Positions 51,392 to 59,684 of a DNA stretch of 64,000 nt are shown piece after piece. The first letter of the stretch is position 1. The number at the start of each line of letters is the position of its first letter. Under the pieces are notes generated by a model. That model was given only the letters and a program-made list of their open reading frames with translations. It had not been told where the DNA came from and made no database searches. The position numbers and the translations under genes were made by a program. The DNA is from Peptococcaceae bacterium UBA5767 (GTDB taxonomy: Bacteria > Bacillota > TC1 > UBA5767). Location: positions 1 to 64,000 of the forward strand of contig DIET01000005.1 of the NCBI GenBank assembly GCA_002418765.1, written 5' to 3'.

Positions 51392-52207
51392 ATGAGCAAA
51401 ATGAGGATTGACACCTTACTGGTTGAGCGAGGTTTGTTCTCTTCCCGGGAGCGCGCGAAATCGGAAATCATGGCAGGACATATTTTGGTGGCCAATGCAG
51501 TAGTAGATAAGGCAGGTACATTGGTTGATCCTAGTAAAGAGATTCGTATTATTGGTAACGCATTGCCTTATGTTAGCCGAGGTGGGTTGAAGCTCAAAAA
51601 GGCGATTGATTGTTTTGGCCTTTTTTTGGAAGATATGACAATAGCTGACATTGGCGCCTCAACGGGGGGGTTTACTGACGTTTGTCTGATGGAAGGAGCA
51701 AAGAAAGTTTATGCTATTGATGTAGGATATGGACAGTTGGCCTATTCGCTTCGCCAAGACAGCCGGGTGGTGGTGATGGAAAGAACCAATGCCCGTTATC
51801 TTAATCGGGACCATTTTTCAGAACGTATGGATTTTGTGGTCACGGATGTTTCATTTATCTCTTTAGAAAAAATATTACCTGCGGCGTATTCAATTTTAAA
51901 AGAAGAGGCACATATGGTTGCGCTCATCAAGCCTCAATTTGAAGCAGGGAAAGATCATATTGGGAAGCATGGTGTAGTTAGTGATGCTGAGGTACAGCGA
52001 CGGGTAATTGAAAAAGTAATTCATTTTGCCCAAGAAACTGGTTTTTTATACATGGGACTGGATTTCTCACCTGTTGCAGGACCGAAAGGAAATATTGAGT
52101 TTTTGTTGTATTTGCAAAAAAAAGATGGGGCATCAGTTGATATGAGTCAGGATATTGCTGATCGGATCGATAAAGTGGTAATGGAGTCCCAGGTGTTGAG
52201 GAAGTGA
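51392..52207 (+). CDS. tlyA: TlyA-family rRNA 2'-O-methyltransferase
   Basis: TlyA methylates cytidines of rRNA. It has 271 residues. Residues about 4-62 are an S4 RNA-binding domain (RIDTLLVERGLFSSRERAKSEIMAG). The FtsJ-type methyltransferase domain has DIGASTGGFTDVCLMEGAKKVYAIDVGYGQL and the catalytic Lys/Asp region DFVVTDVSFISL and ALIKPQFEAGK. GAGGGGGAAAG precedes the ATG. The tlyA-nadK-argR-recN order is common in Firmicutes. Confidence 0.95.
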   Translation: MSKMRIDTLLVERGLFSSRERAKSEIMAGHILVANAVVDKAGTLVDPSKEIRIIGNALPYVSRGGLKLKKAIDCFGLFLEDMTIADIGASTGGFTDVCLMEGAKKVYAIDVGYGQLAYSLRQDSRVVVMERTNARYLNRDHFSERMDFVVTDVSFISLEKILPAAYSILKEEAHMVALIKPQFEAGKDHIGKHGVVSDAEVQRRVIEKVIHFAQETGFLYMGLDFSPVAGPKGNIEFLLYLQKKDGASVDMSQDIADRIDKVVMESQVLRK

Positions 52208-52211
52208 TGAA

Positions 52212-52730
52212 TTGAAACAAACCGATGTATACTTTTTATTGGCTATGCTGGCTTTTATCATATTGTTTTATGGATTTTTCTGGTTGAGAAAATGGAAACG
52301 CCATGTTTATTTGAAAGCGGCTAGCCGAAAAAATATAAAAGCATTGCAATATTTAGAAGATGAAGGGTATCGTTTCAGTAATGGGGCACAATGCCGAAGG
52401 GTTTTGCAAACCATAAATGGCACGCAATATACCCGCGAAATCATGGTTGAGATGATTGTTCGAAAGGACTGGAAACAATATCTGGTGGTGCACAGCAAAA
52501 CACAGAAGGAACGACTCGACCGGGTAACGAATCGATTAGAATTTATTTTGCTGCAGCAACTTTTTCCTTCCGATGGTATTCTGGTGGTGGATTTAATCAG
52601 TCCTAAGATCTCTGTTCTTAAGCAGAAGATTTCATATGGGCATGATTATTCCTATTTGAAAAAAAGATGGTGGTTGCCTGTTCTGGTCTTGTTCGTGGGT
52701 TTGTTCGTGGGTTTATTCTTGGATCTTTAG
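52212..52730 (+). CDS. Membrane protein with degenerate PD-(D/E)XK-like domain
   Basis: This 172-residue protein starts at TTG 52212 after GAGGAAG. Hydrophobic helices lie at about residues 7-27 and 152-171. Between them, the sequence follows the pattern of small nuclease-fold proteins: LQYLEDEGYRFSN, then REIMVEMIVRKDWKQYLVVHSKT, then GILVVDLISPK. In active PD-(D/E)XK enzymes the middle stretch would read ADF.V.KDG..Y.VE.K; here Glu replaces Asp and the ExK is lost, so it is probably inactive. This fold call is my pattern reading, not a search. It sits between tlyA and nadK. Confidence 0.7.
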   Translation: MKQTDVYFLLAMLAFIILFYGFFWLRKWKRHVYLKAASRKNIKALQYLEDEGYRFSNGAQCRRVLQTINGTQYTREIMVEMIVRKDWKQYLVVHSKTQKERLDRVTNRLEFILLQQLFPSDGILVVDLISPKISVLKQKISYGHDYSYLKKRWWLPVLVLFVGLFVGLFLDL

Positions 52731-52755
52731 TTTTATGAAAGGTAGGAGCCAAAAA

Positions 52756-52980
52756 ATGAATGAAAACGAGTGGGTTTATTATAACACCTATGATGAAGCT
52801 GAATGGTTGGTTGTTAAATCGCTTCTTGAAGATGCCAATATATCCTATAGGGAAAAAGTGGGTTCTGAAGGAGAAATATTGAAACTCTATACTTCTTCAA
52901 GTGGGGTTATGGGATCAGAACTTTGGGTGGCTAGTGATGATTGGGAAAAAGTAAAGCAGCTGCTACTAGAGACAGATTGA
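52756..52980 (+). CDS. Small DUF2007-like protein
   Basis: This acidic 74-residue protein has the pattern of putative signal-transducing DUF2007 proteins: WVYYNTYDEAEWLVVKSLLEDANISY followed by ELWVASDDWEKVKQLL. The ATG at 52756 follows GGAGCC; an upstream ATG at 52735 lacks this. Function unknown. Confidence 0.78.
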   Translation: MNENEWVYYNTYDEAEWLVVKSLLEDANISYREKVGSEGEILKLYTSSSGVMGSELWVASDDWEKVKQLLLETD

Positions 52981-53037
52981 TTGGCATCAAGATGAAAGAA
53001 GAAAAATATTTCTTCAAACGGTGTGAATGTTTTCTGA

Positions 53038-53043
53038 TATAAT
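53038..53043 (+). promoter_or_regulatory. Extended -10 element for nadK
   Basis: TGATATAAT is an extended -10 box, 29 bp before the nadK start. The -35 box is weak (TTCAAA, 19-bp spacing). Confidence 0.55.
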
Positions 53044-53071
53044 TGTGTTATCAATGCAAAAAGAGGTATTT

Positions 53072-53914
53072 ATGAGATTTGCGATTATCGCTAATGAGAC
53101 CAAACCCAATGCGGTAACTTTGACTATGGATATTGTGAATTGGTTGAAATCAAAATCTGTAGAAATCATTTCTTTGGACAACCATACATTGCAATTGGGA
53201 CGGTTAGACACAAAAGTACAATCGTATCTTGAAAAGTCTGATGCCATCATTGTGTTGGGCGGTGATGGAACATTGCTCAATGCAGCCCATCTTTTTTGCC
53301 AATACAAAGTCCCGTTGGTTGGAATCAATATTGGCCATTTGGGTTTTCTAACCAGCCTGGAAAAAAACAATCTGTATGAAGGTTTGCAAAAAATTATTGA
53401 TGGTGATTACATTTTAGATAAGAGAATGACTCTGGATGTTGTGTTGGAACGTAATCACAAAGAAATAGGAAGATTTTCAGCAATCAATGATGCTGTGATT
53501 AGTAAGAATGCACTGGCAAGAATGTTTACGATGGAGATTTCTGTTAACAATCAAATGATTGATCAATATGCTGCAGACGGTTTGATTGTGGCGACGCCGA
53601 CTGGTTCAACTGCATATTCCTTGTCTGCGGGTGGACCTATTGTTGAACCGAGCATGCAAGCGATTTTGCTGACTCCTATATGTGCTCACAATCTATATTC
53701 TAGACCCATGGTGGTCAATCCCCATGAAATCATTTTTGTTAAGGTTAAACAGCCCACATCAGACGTGACGTTGACGATTGATGGTCAAATAGGTGTTCCC
53801 ATGAAGGATGAGGATATAGTTAAAATAGCCAATGGTGCACGTGATATTTCCTTTATTCGTTTGTCTCAGTGGAATTTTTATCAAATCTTGCATGAAAAAT
53901 TCAACAAGGGTTAA
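53072..53914 (+). CDS. nadK: NAD kinase
   Basis: NadK phosphorylates NAD to NADP. It has 280 residues. IVLGGDGTLLNAAH holds the GGDGT motif; NIGHLGFLT, INDAVIS and PTGSTAYSLSAGGPIV are also conserved. The ATG at 53072 has AAAGAGG upstream; an in-frame ATG at 53027 precedes the -10 box and is excluded. GGGTTAAG links it to the next gene after 3 bp. Confidence 0.96.
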   Translation: MRFAIIANETKPNAVTLTMDIVNWLKSKSVEIISLDNHTLQLGRLDTKVQSYLEKSDAIIVLGGDGTLLNAAHLFCQYKVPLVGINIGHLGFLTSLEKNNLYEGLQKIIDGDYILDKRMTLDVVLERNHKEIGRFSAINDAVISKNALARMFTMEISVNNQMIDQYAADGLIVATPTGSTAYSLSAGGPIVEPSMQAILLTPICAHNLYSRPMVVNPHEIIFVKVKQPTSDVTLTIDGQIGVPMKDEDIVKIANGARDISFIRLSQWNFYQILHEKFNKG

Positions 53915-53917
53915 GCA

Positions 53918-54487
53918 ATGAATCGATTGTATACCAATACATTAATGTATTATCATGCTTTGTTAACAACATATTTACAAAAGGGAGATGTAGTGATTGA
54001 TGCTACGGCGGGTAAAGGATACGATACGGTCTTTTTGGCGAAATGTGTTGGTCAAAATGGTCTTGTACATGCAGTGGATATTCAACAACAAGCCATCGAG
54101 GAGACAAGAGCGAGACTGGAAAAAGAAGGTCTGCTGGGACGAGTGAGATTGCATCAAATGGATCATGCTGTGCTGGGAGAGCTTGATGTGAAGGATGTTG
54201 CAGTCATTATTTTTAATCTGGGCTATTTGCCAGGTTATGCACAAGTTGTCATGACGCAGGGGAACACGACGATTCAGGCCATGGCCCAGAGTTTGAATAT
54301 GTTGAGGAAACACGGTCTGATGCTCCTCACTGTCTACCCAGGGACGGTGCAAGGATGTCACGAACATCATTTGATTCAAAGATACATTGCAGGTCTGGAT
54401 CAAAAACAGGTAGATGTTGTAGAAATGAGATTTCCCAACAGAGTAAATGCTAGTCCATACGGGATTCTATTACAGAAATTGGTTTGA
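53918..54487 (+). CDS. mnmM: MnmM (YtqB-like) tRNA methyltransferase
   Basis: This class I SAM methyltransferase has 189 residues. It resembles Bacillus YtqB, renamed MnmM, which methylates the aminomethyl group of mnm5s2U34 in tRNA. The SAM site is VIDATAGKGYDTVFLAKCVG, followed by VHAVDIQ. IFNLGYLPG near residue 105 and LTVYPG are diagnostic of the subfamily. It lies in an operon with nadK and argR. Confidence 0.88.
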   Translation: MNRLYTNTLMYYHALLTTYLQKGDVVIDATAGKGYDTVFLAKCVGQNGLVHAVDIQQQAIEETRARLEKEGLLGRVRLHQMDHAVLGELDVKDVAVIIFNLGYLPGYAQVVMTQGNTTIQAMAQSLNMLRKHGLMLLTVYPGTVQGCHEHHLIQRYIAGLDQKQVDVVEMRFPNRVNASPYGILLQKLV

Positions 54488-54498
54488 AAGGATAGCGC

Positions 54499-54951
54499 AT
54501 GAAAAGCCGAAGGCAAAGAGAGATATTGGAGATTATCACGCAGAAAAATATTTCTACTCAGTCAGAACTGGCCAGGATACTACGAGATAGAAATTTTGAA
54601 ATCACTCAAGCGACCATAAGCCGGGATATCAAGGAAATGGGATTGGTCAAATCAAATGACTCTACAGGGAAGCATAGGTATGTTCTGCCTATGGAGAGTA
54701 GTAGCGGTAGGGAATTGACGCGTTTGGAGCGAGTGATCGAAGATACGGTGATTGGAGTCGATTTTTCGGAAAATTTGGTATTGGTGAAGACTTTACCGGG
54801 ATCTGCGCAGCTATTGGCTTCACTTCTCGATCATTCTGACTGGCGAGAAGTGCTAGGCACATTGGCTGGTGATGATACGGTATTGGTGATTATCAAAGAT
54901 CGCAAAAATGTGGTGGATATTTGTGAGCGCATTAAGAATAAAATGGGGTAG
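54499..54951 (+). CDS. argR: Arginine repressor ArgR
   Basis: ArgR represses arginine synthesis and activates catabolism when bound to arginine. It has 150 residues. The winged-helix N-terminus has RQREILEIITQKNISTQSELAR and the recognition helix TQATISRDIKEMGLVK. The hexamer/arginine domain ends with GTLAGDDTVLVII. AAAGGATAGCGC precedes the ATG. It normally precedes recN in Firmicutes, as here. Confidence 0.95.
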   Translation: MKSRRQREILEIITQKNISTQSELARILRDRNFEITQATISRDIKEMGLVKSNDSTGKHRYVLPMESSSGRELTRLERVIEDTVIGVDFSENLVLVKTLPGSAQLLASLLDHSDWREVLGTLAGDDTVLVIIKDRKNVVDICERIKNKMG

Positions 54952-54957
54952 TTGCGA

Positions 54958-56640
54958 ATGCTGAGTCAGCTGATAATATCGAATTTTGCTTTGATAGAAA
55001 ATGTAATTATGGAGCCCGAATCAGGTTTGAATGTTCTGACTGGAGAAACGGGAGCAGGAAAAACAATTTTGATTGGTGCACTGGGCATCTTGCGGGGTAA
55101 TCGAGCGCAGACTGAGTACATTAGGAAGGGCGAAAACTCAGCTAGTGTTGAGGGCTATTTTACGTTTGAAAATTTTCATTTTTCCTCGGAATACTTAGAG
55201 AATTATGGTTTGTCCTTACATGGAGAAGACGGCGTTTTATTGCGCCGCGAAATATCTTTGTTGGGAAAGAATAAGTGTTATATCAATGGGAAAATGGTTC
55301 CACTTACTCTGTATGCTGAAATTGCAAAAAAAATGTTGGACATTCATGGACAAAATCAGGAGCAATCTCTTTTAAAATCTGAACGGCAAATGCAATTGGT
55401 AGATCGGTACGGGAAACAATTGATAGAAACGTTGCTTGTGCATGTGAAAAAGTATTATGAACAAAAAAAATCTTATAAGGAAGCATTGGAAAACCTTAAA
55501 AAAAATTCTGCATCTGCGCAAAAGGAAATGGATTTTTTAGCGTTTCAGATTGATGAAATTGACAAGAGGAAACTGATTCGTGGTGAAGAGGAAGAACTTC
55601 GGGCAGAGAGTAAATATCTCTCTCATTTGGAGGAAATTGTGGAACGTATGCAACGAGCATATGATTCCCTTTGGGACACGGGCAAGGCATTAGAGAATAT
55701 TGACGAAGCTTGTCGAGAACTTGAGAAGCTGAAGGAGTATGGTGCTGTGTATGCGTCTGCTTATGCTGTAGCCCAAGATGCATATTATAATTTGGAAGAA
55801 GTTGCAAGAGAATTGAATAGCAATCTTTCAGGTATTGAGTTTGATGCGGATCAATTGAATGCTATTGAAGAACGCTTGGGTGAAATCAATTATTTGAGAA
55901 AGAAATATGGGACTACCATCGATGAAATTTTAAATTTTAGAGAGCAAGCTCAAACAAGATTAGAGCAATTCCAGAATCTTGATGAAGAGTTGGAGCAACT
56001 GTCTGTGGCTATGGAAAAGGCGCAAAAAGAGTATGATTTGCAGTGTGCTTTACTACATGAAAAACGAATGTTGGCTGGTCAGGATTTGGGAAAGCAAATC
56101 ACCAATCGTTTACACGATTTGAGCCTGGCAAATGCGTATTTAAGTGTTGATATTACCCCGGCCAAAGAAAGTGAAAAAGGAACAGACCGTATTACTTTTA
56201 TCTTTTCCCCTAACGTGGGCGAAGGGGCTCGCTCTTTGGCTCGTATTGCCTCTGGAGGTGAAATTTCACGTATTATGTTGGCCATCAAAACCATCCTTGC
56301 GAAGGAAGATGAAATTGGGATTTTGGTTTTTGATGAAGTTGATACTGGTGTCGGTGGTGAGTCGTTGGTCAGTGTTGCGAAACATTTGAGTGCTTTGGGT
56401 GAGAATAAACAGGTTTTTTGCGTAACACATTCACCACAATTGGCGGCATTTGCGGATTGTCATTTCAGGATTAGTAAGAGTATCAAAGAAGAACGGACCA
56501 TAACCAATGTGAATAAACTGGATAAACAGGCAAAGACTGATGAGATATTTCGCATGTTGGGTGGAGAAAAAATGGAAGGCTCCAGAGAGCAAGCCGGCCT
56601 AATTTTAGAATCGGCCAGCAGGCTTAAAAACCATCAATAG
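54958..56640 (+). CDS. recN: DNA repair protein RecN
   Basis: RecN is an SMC-like ATPase for double-strand break repair. It has 560 residues. LIISNFALIENV and Walker A GETGAGKTILIGAL lie near the N-terminus, coiled coils at about residues 150-340, and signature RIASGGEISRIMLA with Walker B ILVFDEVDTGVGGE at the end. ATG at 54958 is chosen over TTG at 54952. No SOS box was noted upstream. spoIVB and spo0A, often downstream, are missing. Confidence 0.96.
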   Translation: MLSQLIISNFALIENVIMEPESGLNVLTGETGAGKTILIGALGILRGNRAQTEYIRKGENSASVEGYFTFENFHFSSEYLENYGLSLHGEDGVLLRREISLLGKNKCYINGKMVPLTLYAEIAKKMLDIHGQNQEQSLLKSERQMQLVDRYGKQLIETLLVHVKKYYEQKKSYKEALENLKKNSASAQKEMDFLAFQIDEIDKRKLIRGEEEELRAESKYLSHLEEIVERMQRAYDSLWDTGKALENIDEACRELEKLKEYGAVYASAYAVAQDAYYNLEEVARELNSNLSGIEFDADQLNAIEERLGEINYLRKKYGTTIDEILNFREQAQTRLEQFQNLDEELEQLSVAMEKAQKEYDLQCALLHEKRMLAGQDLGKQITNRLHDLSLANAYLSVDITPAKESEKGTDRITFIFSPNVGEGARSLARIASGGEISRIMLAIKTILAKEDEIGILVFDEVDTGVGGESLVSVAKHLSALGENKQVFCVTHSPQLAAFADCHFRISKSIKEERTITNVNKLDKQAKTDEIFRMLGGEKMEGSREQAGLILESASRLKNHQ

Positions 56641-56643
56641 TGC

Positions 56644-56671
56644 TTGAAATTTTTTATACCACAGTTATAAT
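56644..56671 (+). promoter_or_regulatory. Promoter of the M-box-corA unit
   Basis: TTGAAA and TATAAT are separated by 16 bp, just upstream of the M-box. Confidence 0.75.
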
Positions 56672-56684
56672 GTGAATATATGAA

Positions 56685-56857
56685 CATTGTTAGGTGAGGT
56701 TACTACATAAACAGAAGCTACTGCCCTGAAACATCGAGAGATGCCAAAGGGTCAGCAGGCAAGATCGGATTAAGGTTTTGCTTAATGTAGCTGGGCTTGC
56801 CCTACGTTATGTTGAGCCAAAACTGATCGAGGATAGTTTCGGTATAAGACCCTTGGG
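56685..56857 (+). ncRNA. M-box (ykoK) magnesium riboswitch
   Basis: The M-box senses Mg2+ and terminates transcription of Mg transporter genes when the ion is abundant. The diagnostic GTTAGGTGAGGTTACTACAT (56689-56708) is present, followed by GCTACTGCCCTGAAACATCG and AGAGATGCCAAAGGGTCAGC (near 56716-56757). A compact helical region ends near 56857. A terminator hairpin follows, and a corA gene lies downstream, so a termination mechanism is expected. Confidence 0.95.
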
Positions 56858-56884
56858 CCGTTTCTATTTGGAACGGATTTTTTT
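56858..56884 (+). terminator. Riboswitch-controlled terminator
   Basis: CCGTTTC/GGAACGG with a TATTT loop is followed by ATTTTTTT. The left arm joins the M-box 3' end, as expected of its expression platform. Confidence 0.9.
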
Positions 56885-56900
56885 ATGAGGAGGTGACAAT

Positions 56901-56993
56901 ATGGATGACCCGCGAGATCATAAGAATGATGCTAATTCGATAATAGGAAGAGATGATAAACATAGTTTTGCGGGTCGGACAGGACCTGGATAG
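56901..56993 (+). CDS. 30-residue small ORF before corA
   Basis: A 30-codon ORF lies between the M-box terminator and corA. Its ATG follows the excellent AGGAGGTGACAAT. The peptide starts MDDPRDHKNDANSI and ends GRDDKHSFAGRTGPG; it is hydrophilic, with many Asp, His, Lys and Arg and no membrane helix. The corA ribosome site (TAGGAGG) overlaps its stop codon, so the two would be translationally coupled. It could be a regulatory leader peptide or a small partner of CorA. No family was recognised. Confidence 0.65.
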   Translation: MDDPRDHKNDANSIIGRDDKHSFAGRTGPG

Positions 56994-57002
56994 GAGGCCG
57001 AT

Positions 57003-57944
57003 ATGATCACAACCTATATAGCCAATGAAGGACTTGAAGTCCGGGAAGTAGGTATTCAAGAACCAAAAAGTTGGATAAAAATGGTCAATCCAACCAAAGA
57101 TGAAATTGTCATGGTTCATAAAGAAACAGGGGCTCTGACAGAATTTTTAGAAGCACCCATGGATGATGAGGAAAGACCCCGCATTGATGTCGAGGATGAT
57201 CAAACGCTCATTCTAATCAATGTACCTGTCATTGAAGAGGTAGAGTTCCCTGATAATGTGCGCTACGACACCATACCTTTGGGTATCGTGTATATGGAGA
57301 ATAGAATCATTACCGTTTGTCTGGAAGATGTCGACATCATCAACGATTTTGTTAACAAACGTCTTAAATCTTTTTCTACTGGGAAGAAAACTCGTTTTAC
57401 GTTACAAATTATGTATAAGACGGCTATTTATTTTTTGAAATATTTGAAAAAAATTGATCGCAGAACCGTGGATTTAGAGAACTCTCTTCACGGAGCGTTA
57501 AAAAATGAGCAACTCATTAAACTCCTAAGTATGGAGAAATCTTTGGTATATTTCGCCACTTCATTAAGAAGCAATGAACTGGTCATGAAAAAGATTTTAC
57601 GAAGCAAATGCATTCCTTTGTATGAAGATGATGAGGATTTACTCGAAGATGTATTAACTGAAAACAAGCAAGCCATCGATATGAGCGAGATTAATTCCAA
57701 TATTTTGAGTGGCATGATGGATGCCTTTGCCTCCATCATATCTAATAATTTAAATATTGTGATGAAGCTTCTAACCAGTATCACCATTACGCTGACTATA
57801 CCCACTATGATTGCCAGTTTTTATGGCATGAATGTTGATTTACCATTTCAGAGCAATCCGTATGGATTTTTTTTCATCGTGGCCATATCGCTCTTTCTTA
57901 CGGGAGGCACGGTGTTTGCCATGATGAAAAAAGGTTTTTTTTGA
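57003..57944 (+). CDS. corA: CorA-family magnesium transporter
   Basis: CorA forms pentameric Mg2+ channels. It has 313 residues. A cytosolic alpha/beta N-domain leads to two C-terminal membrane helices; the selectivity motif GMN is in FYGMNVDLPF near residue 278, and the protein ends in basic KKGFF. TAGGAGGCCGAT precedes the ATG. It is controlled by the M-box upstream and is the only obvious downstream target. Confidence 0.94.
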   Translation: MITTYIANEGLEVREVGIQEPKSWIKMVNPTKDEIVMVHKETGALTEFLEAPMDDEERPRIDVEDDQTLILINVPVIEEVEFPDNVRYDTIPLGIVYMENRIITVCLEDVDIINDFVNKRLKSFSTGKKTRFTLQIMYKTAIYFLKYLKKIDRRTVDLENSLHGALKNEQLIKLLSMEKSLVYFATSLRSNELVMKKILRSKCIPLYEDDEDLLEDVLTENKQAIDMSEINSNILSGMMDAFASIISNNLNIVMKLLTSITITLTIPTMIASFYGMNVDLPFQSNPYGFFFIVAISLFLTGGTVFAMMKKGFF

Positions 57945-58004
57945 GAAAATTTGCACCACATTATATTGCATTGTATTGATGAAACAGGATAAGGAGAGGA
58001 AAGC

Positions 58005-59411
58005 ATGTTGGATTATTTGATTAAAAATGCCACTATTGTTACCATGAACAAATCAAGAGAGATTCTTAAGAATGCTTCGATTGCCGTTTTTCAAGACCGC
58101 ATCGTAGACATTGGAGATACCAAAGCCCTAGAGCATAAATATCAGGAAGTCAAGCGGGTCATCGATGCAGAGGGCAAAGCTGTTTTTCCAGGGCTGATTA
58201 ATACACACAACCACATGTTTCAAAGCTTATTAAAAGGATTGGGGGACGACCGTGTATTGTCAGATTGGTTGGTGGAATGCATGTTTCCTAGCGCTGCAAC
58301 CATAGATCAAGAAGCAGTTTATTATGGCGGGCTGGTGGCTACATTGGACAATATTCACAGTGGCACCACCACCATCTTGGATTACATGCATGCTCAATCT
58401 AGTCCGCAATTATCAGATGGTGTTATCAAAGCATTCAAAAAAACTGGTGTTCGTGGAATACTGGGGCGTGGGTATATGGACTTGGGAGAACAGTTTGGAA
58501 CCCCCAAAGCTTTGATTCAAGATAAAGCAGTGATTCAAGAGGATATTTTGAGATTGCTTGATACTTATCATAATTCTGATGATGGGAGAATCAAGGTTTG
58601 GTTGGCTCCGGCAGCGGTTTGGCTTTCTTCCAAGGAGATGTTGGATTGGAGCAAAAAAATAGCTGATGAATACAATACCGGTATTACGGTACATTGTTCG
58701 GAAACCCCGTTTGATCGTCAGGCTTGCACGGAAATCCATGGTATGCCTGATACAGATACTTTGGCTCACTATGGCATTATGGGGCCCAACTGCTTGTTGG
58801 TTCATTGTGTTCATTTGACCGACCGTGATATCAGAATGCTCAAATTTCATGATGCTAAGGTATCACATAATCCTGGGAGTAATATGTATCTGTCTTCCGG
58901 GGTGGCGCCTATACCTAGATTAACTGAAGTCGGAGTTACTGTCGGATTGGCCACCGACGGGGCTGCATCCAACAACTCCAATGATATGATTGAAATGCTG
59001 AAATTGGCAGCGTTGATGCAAAAGGTAACGCATCAGGATCCGACAATCATAACGTCAGATAAGGTTCTGGAAATGGCGACTATTGATGGCGCGAGGGCCA
59101 TTGGCATGGAAGATGAGATTGGATCATTGGAAATTGGCAAGAAAGCTGATTTGTTTATTTTTGATCCCTTTGCTAGTGCTAAATCCACGCCTATGCATCA
59201 TCCTGTATCAACCTTGGTATATTCGGCCAGTGAACAAAATGTCGAGATGGTTATGGTGGATGGTCGAATTATTTTGGATAATTTCAAACCGACATTTTTG
59301 GAAAGCGAGCGGGCAGTTCTCATCCAGGCACAGGAATTTGCTGATGACTTGGCGAGAAAAGCAGGAACATATGCCAACAAAGAGCGTCCCTGGAGATCAT
59401 TGGCGTACTGA
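58005..59411 (+). CDS. TrzN/SsnA-group amidohydrolase (8-oxoguanine/MTA deaminase-like)
   Basis: This intact amidohydrolase has 468 residues and is related to the frameshifted gene at 5180. Metal ligands: INTHNHMFQS (two His), VHCSETPFD (His), VHCVHLTD (His), and GLATDGAASNNSND (Asp). Relatives deaminate 8-oxoguanine, guanine, methylthioadenosine/SAH or dechlorinate triazines; the sequence does not decide. AAGGAGAGG precedes the ATG. It is monocistronic, ending at a terminator. Confidence 0.88.
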   Translation: MLDYLIKNATIVTMNKSREILKNASIAVFQDRIVDIGDTKALEHKYQEVKRVIDAEGKAVFPGLINTHNHMFQSLLKGLGDDRVLSDWLVECMFPSAATIDQEAVYYGGLVATLDNIHSGTTTILDYMHAQSSPQLSDGVIKAFKKTGVRGILGRGYMDLGEQFGTPKALIQDKAVIQEDILRLLDTYHNSDDGRIKVWLAPAAVWLSSKEMLDWSKKIADEYNTGITVHCSETPFDRQACTEIHGMPDTDTLAHYGIMGPNCLLVHCVHLTDRDIRMLKFHDAKVSHNPGSNMYLSSGVAPIPRLTEVGVTVGLATDGAASNNSNDMIEMLKLAALMQKVTHQDPTIITSDKVLEMATIDGARAIGMEDEIGSLEIGKKADLFIFDPFASAKSTPMHHPVSTLVYSASEQNVEMVMVDGRIILDNFKPTFLESERAVLIQAQEFADDLARKAGTYANKERPWRSLAY

Positions 59412-59440
59412 TTCTGGACTATTCTGTCCTTGTTGTATAA

Positions 59441-59471
59441 AAAAAATGCACCCAAGTGAGGTGCATTTTTT
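59441..59471. terminator. Bidirectional terminator
   Basis: AAAAAATGCACC/GGTGCATTTTTT has a 7-base loop, with an A-run left and T-run right. It serves both the deaminase and the converging ferredoxin gene. Confidence 0.92.
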
Positions 59472-59479
59472 TGATGGAA

Positions 59480-59647
59480 TTATCTCTCTTCTATGGCATC
59501 ACTTGGGCAAGCTGCTTGGCAGGCGCCACATTCGATACAGCTATCTTGGTCGATGACGTATTTGTCATCTCCTTCACTAATACATTCCACTGGACACTCA
59601 TCAGCACACACCCCACAAGAAATACAGGCATCCGTTATAAAATACAT
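59480..59647 (-). CDS. 2[4Fe-4S] ferredoxin
   Basis: This 55-residue clostridial-type ferredoxin is read on the minus strand from ATG at 59647 to TAA at 59480. Two cluster motifs are visible: CISCGVCADECPVECI and CIECGACQAACPSDAI, each CxxCxxCxxxCP. AAGGAGG lies upstream of the start. It carries electrons at low potential, for example to NfnAB or hydrogenase-type enzymes. It lies 37 bp beyond the stop of the glutamine synthetase gene, and may be read through from it. Confidence 0.96.
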   Translation of the reverse strand: MYFITDACISCGVCADECPVECISEGDDKYVIDQDSCIECGACQAACPSDAIEER

Positions 59648-59684
59648 GATTCATCCTCCTTTCAGTAAAACGCTATCTAACATT

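Noticed and set aside
59083..59556. 157-codon plus-strand ORF overlapping the amidohydrolase end
   Set aside because: Frame shadow of the deaminase that runs through the terminator and opposite the ferredoxin.
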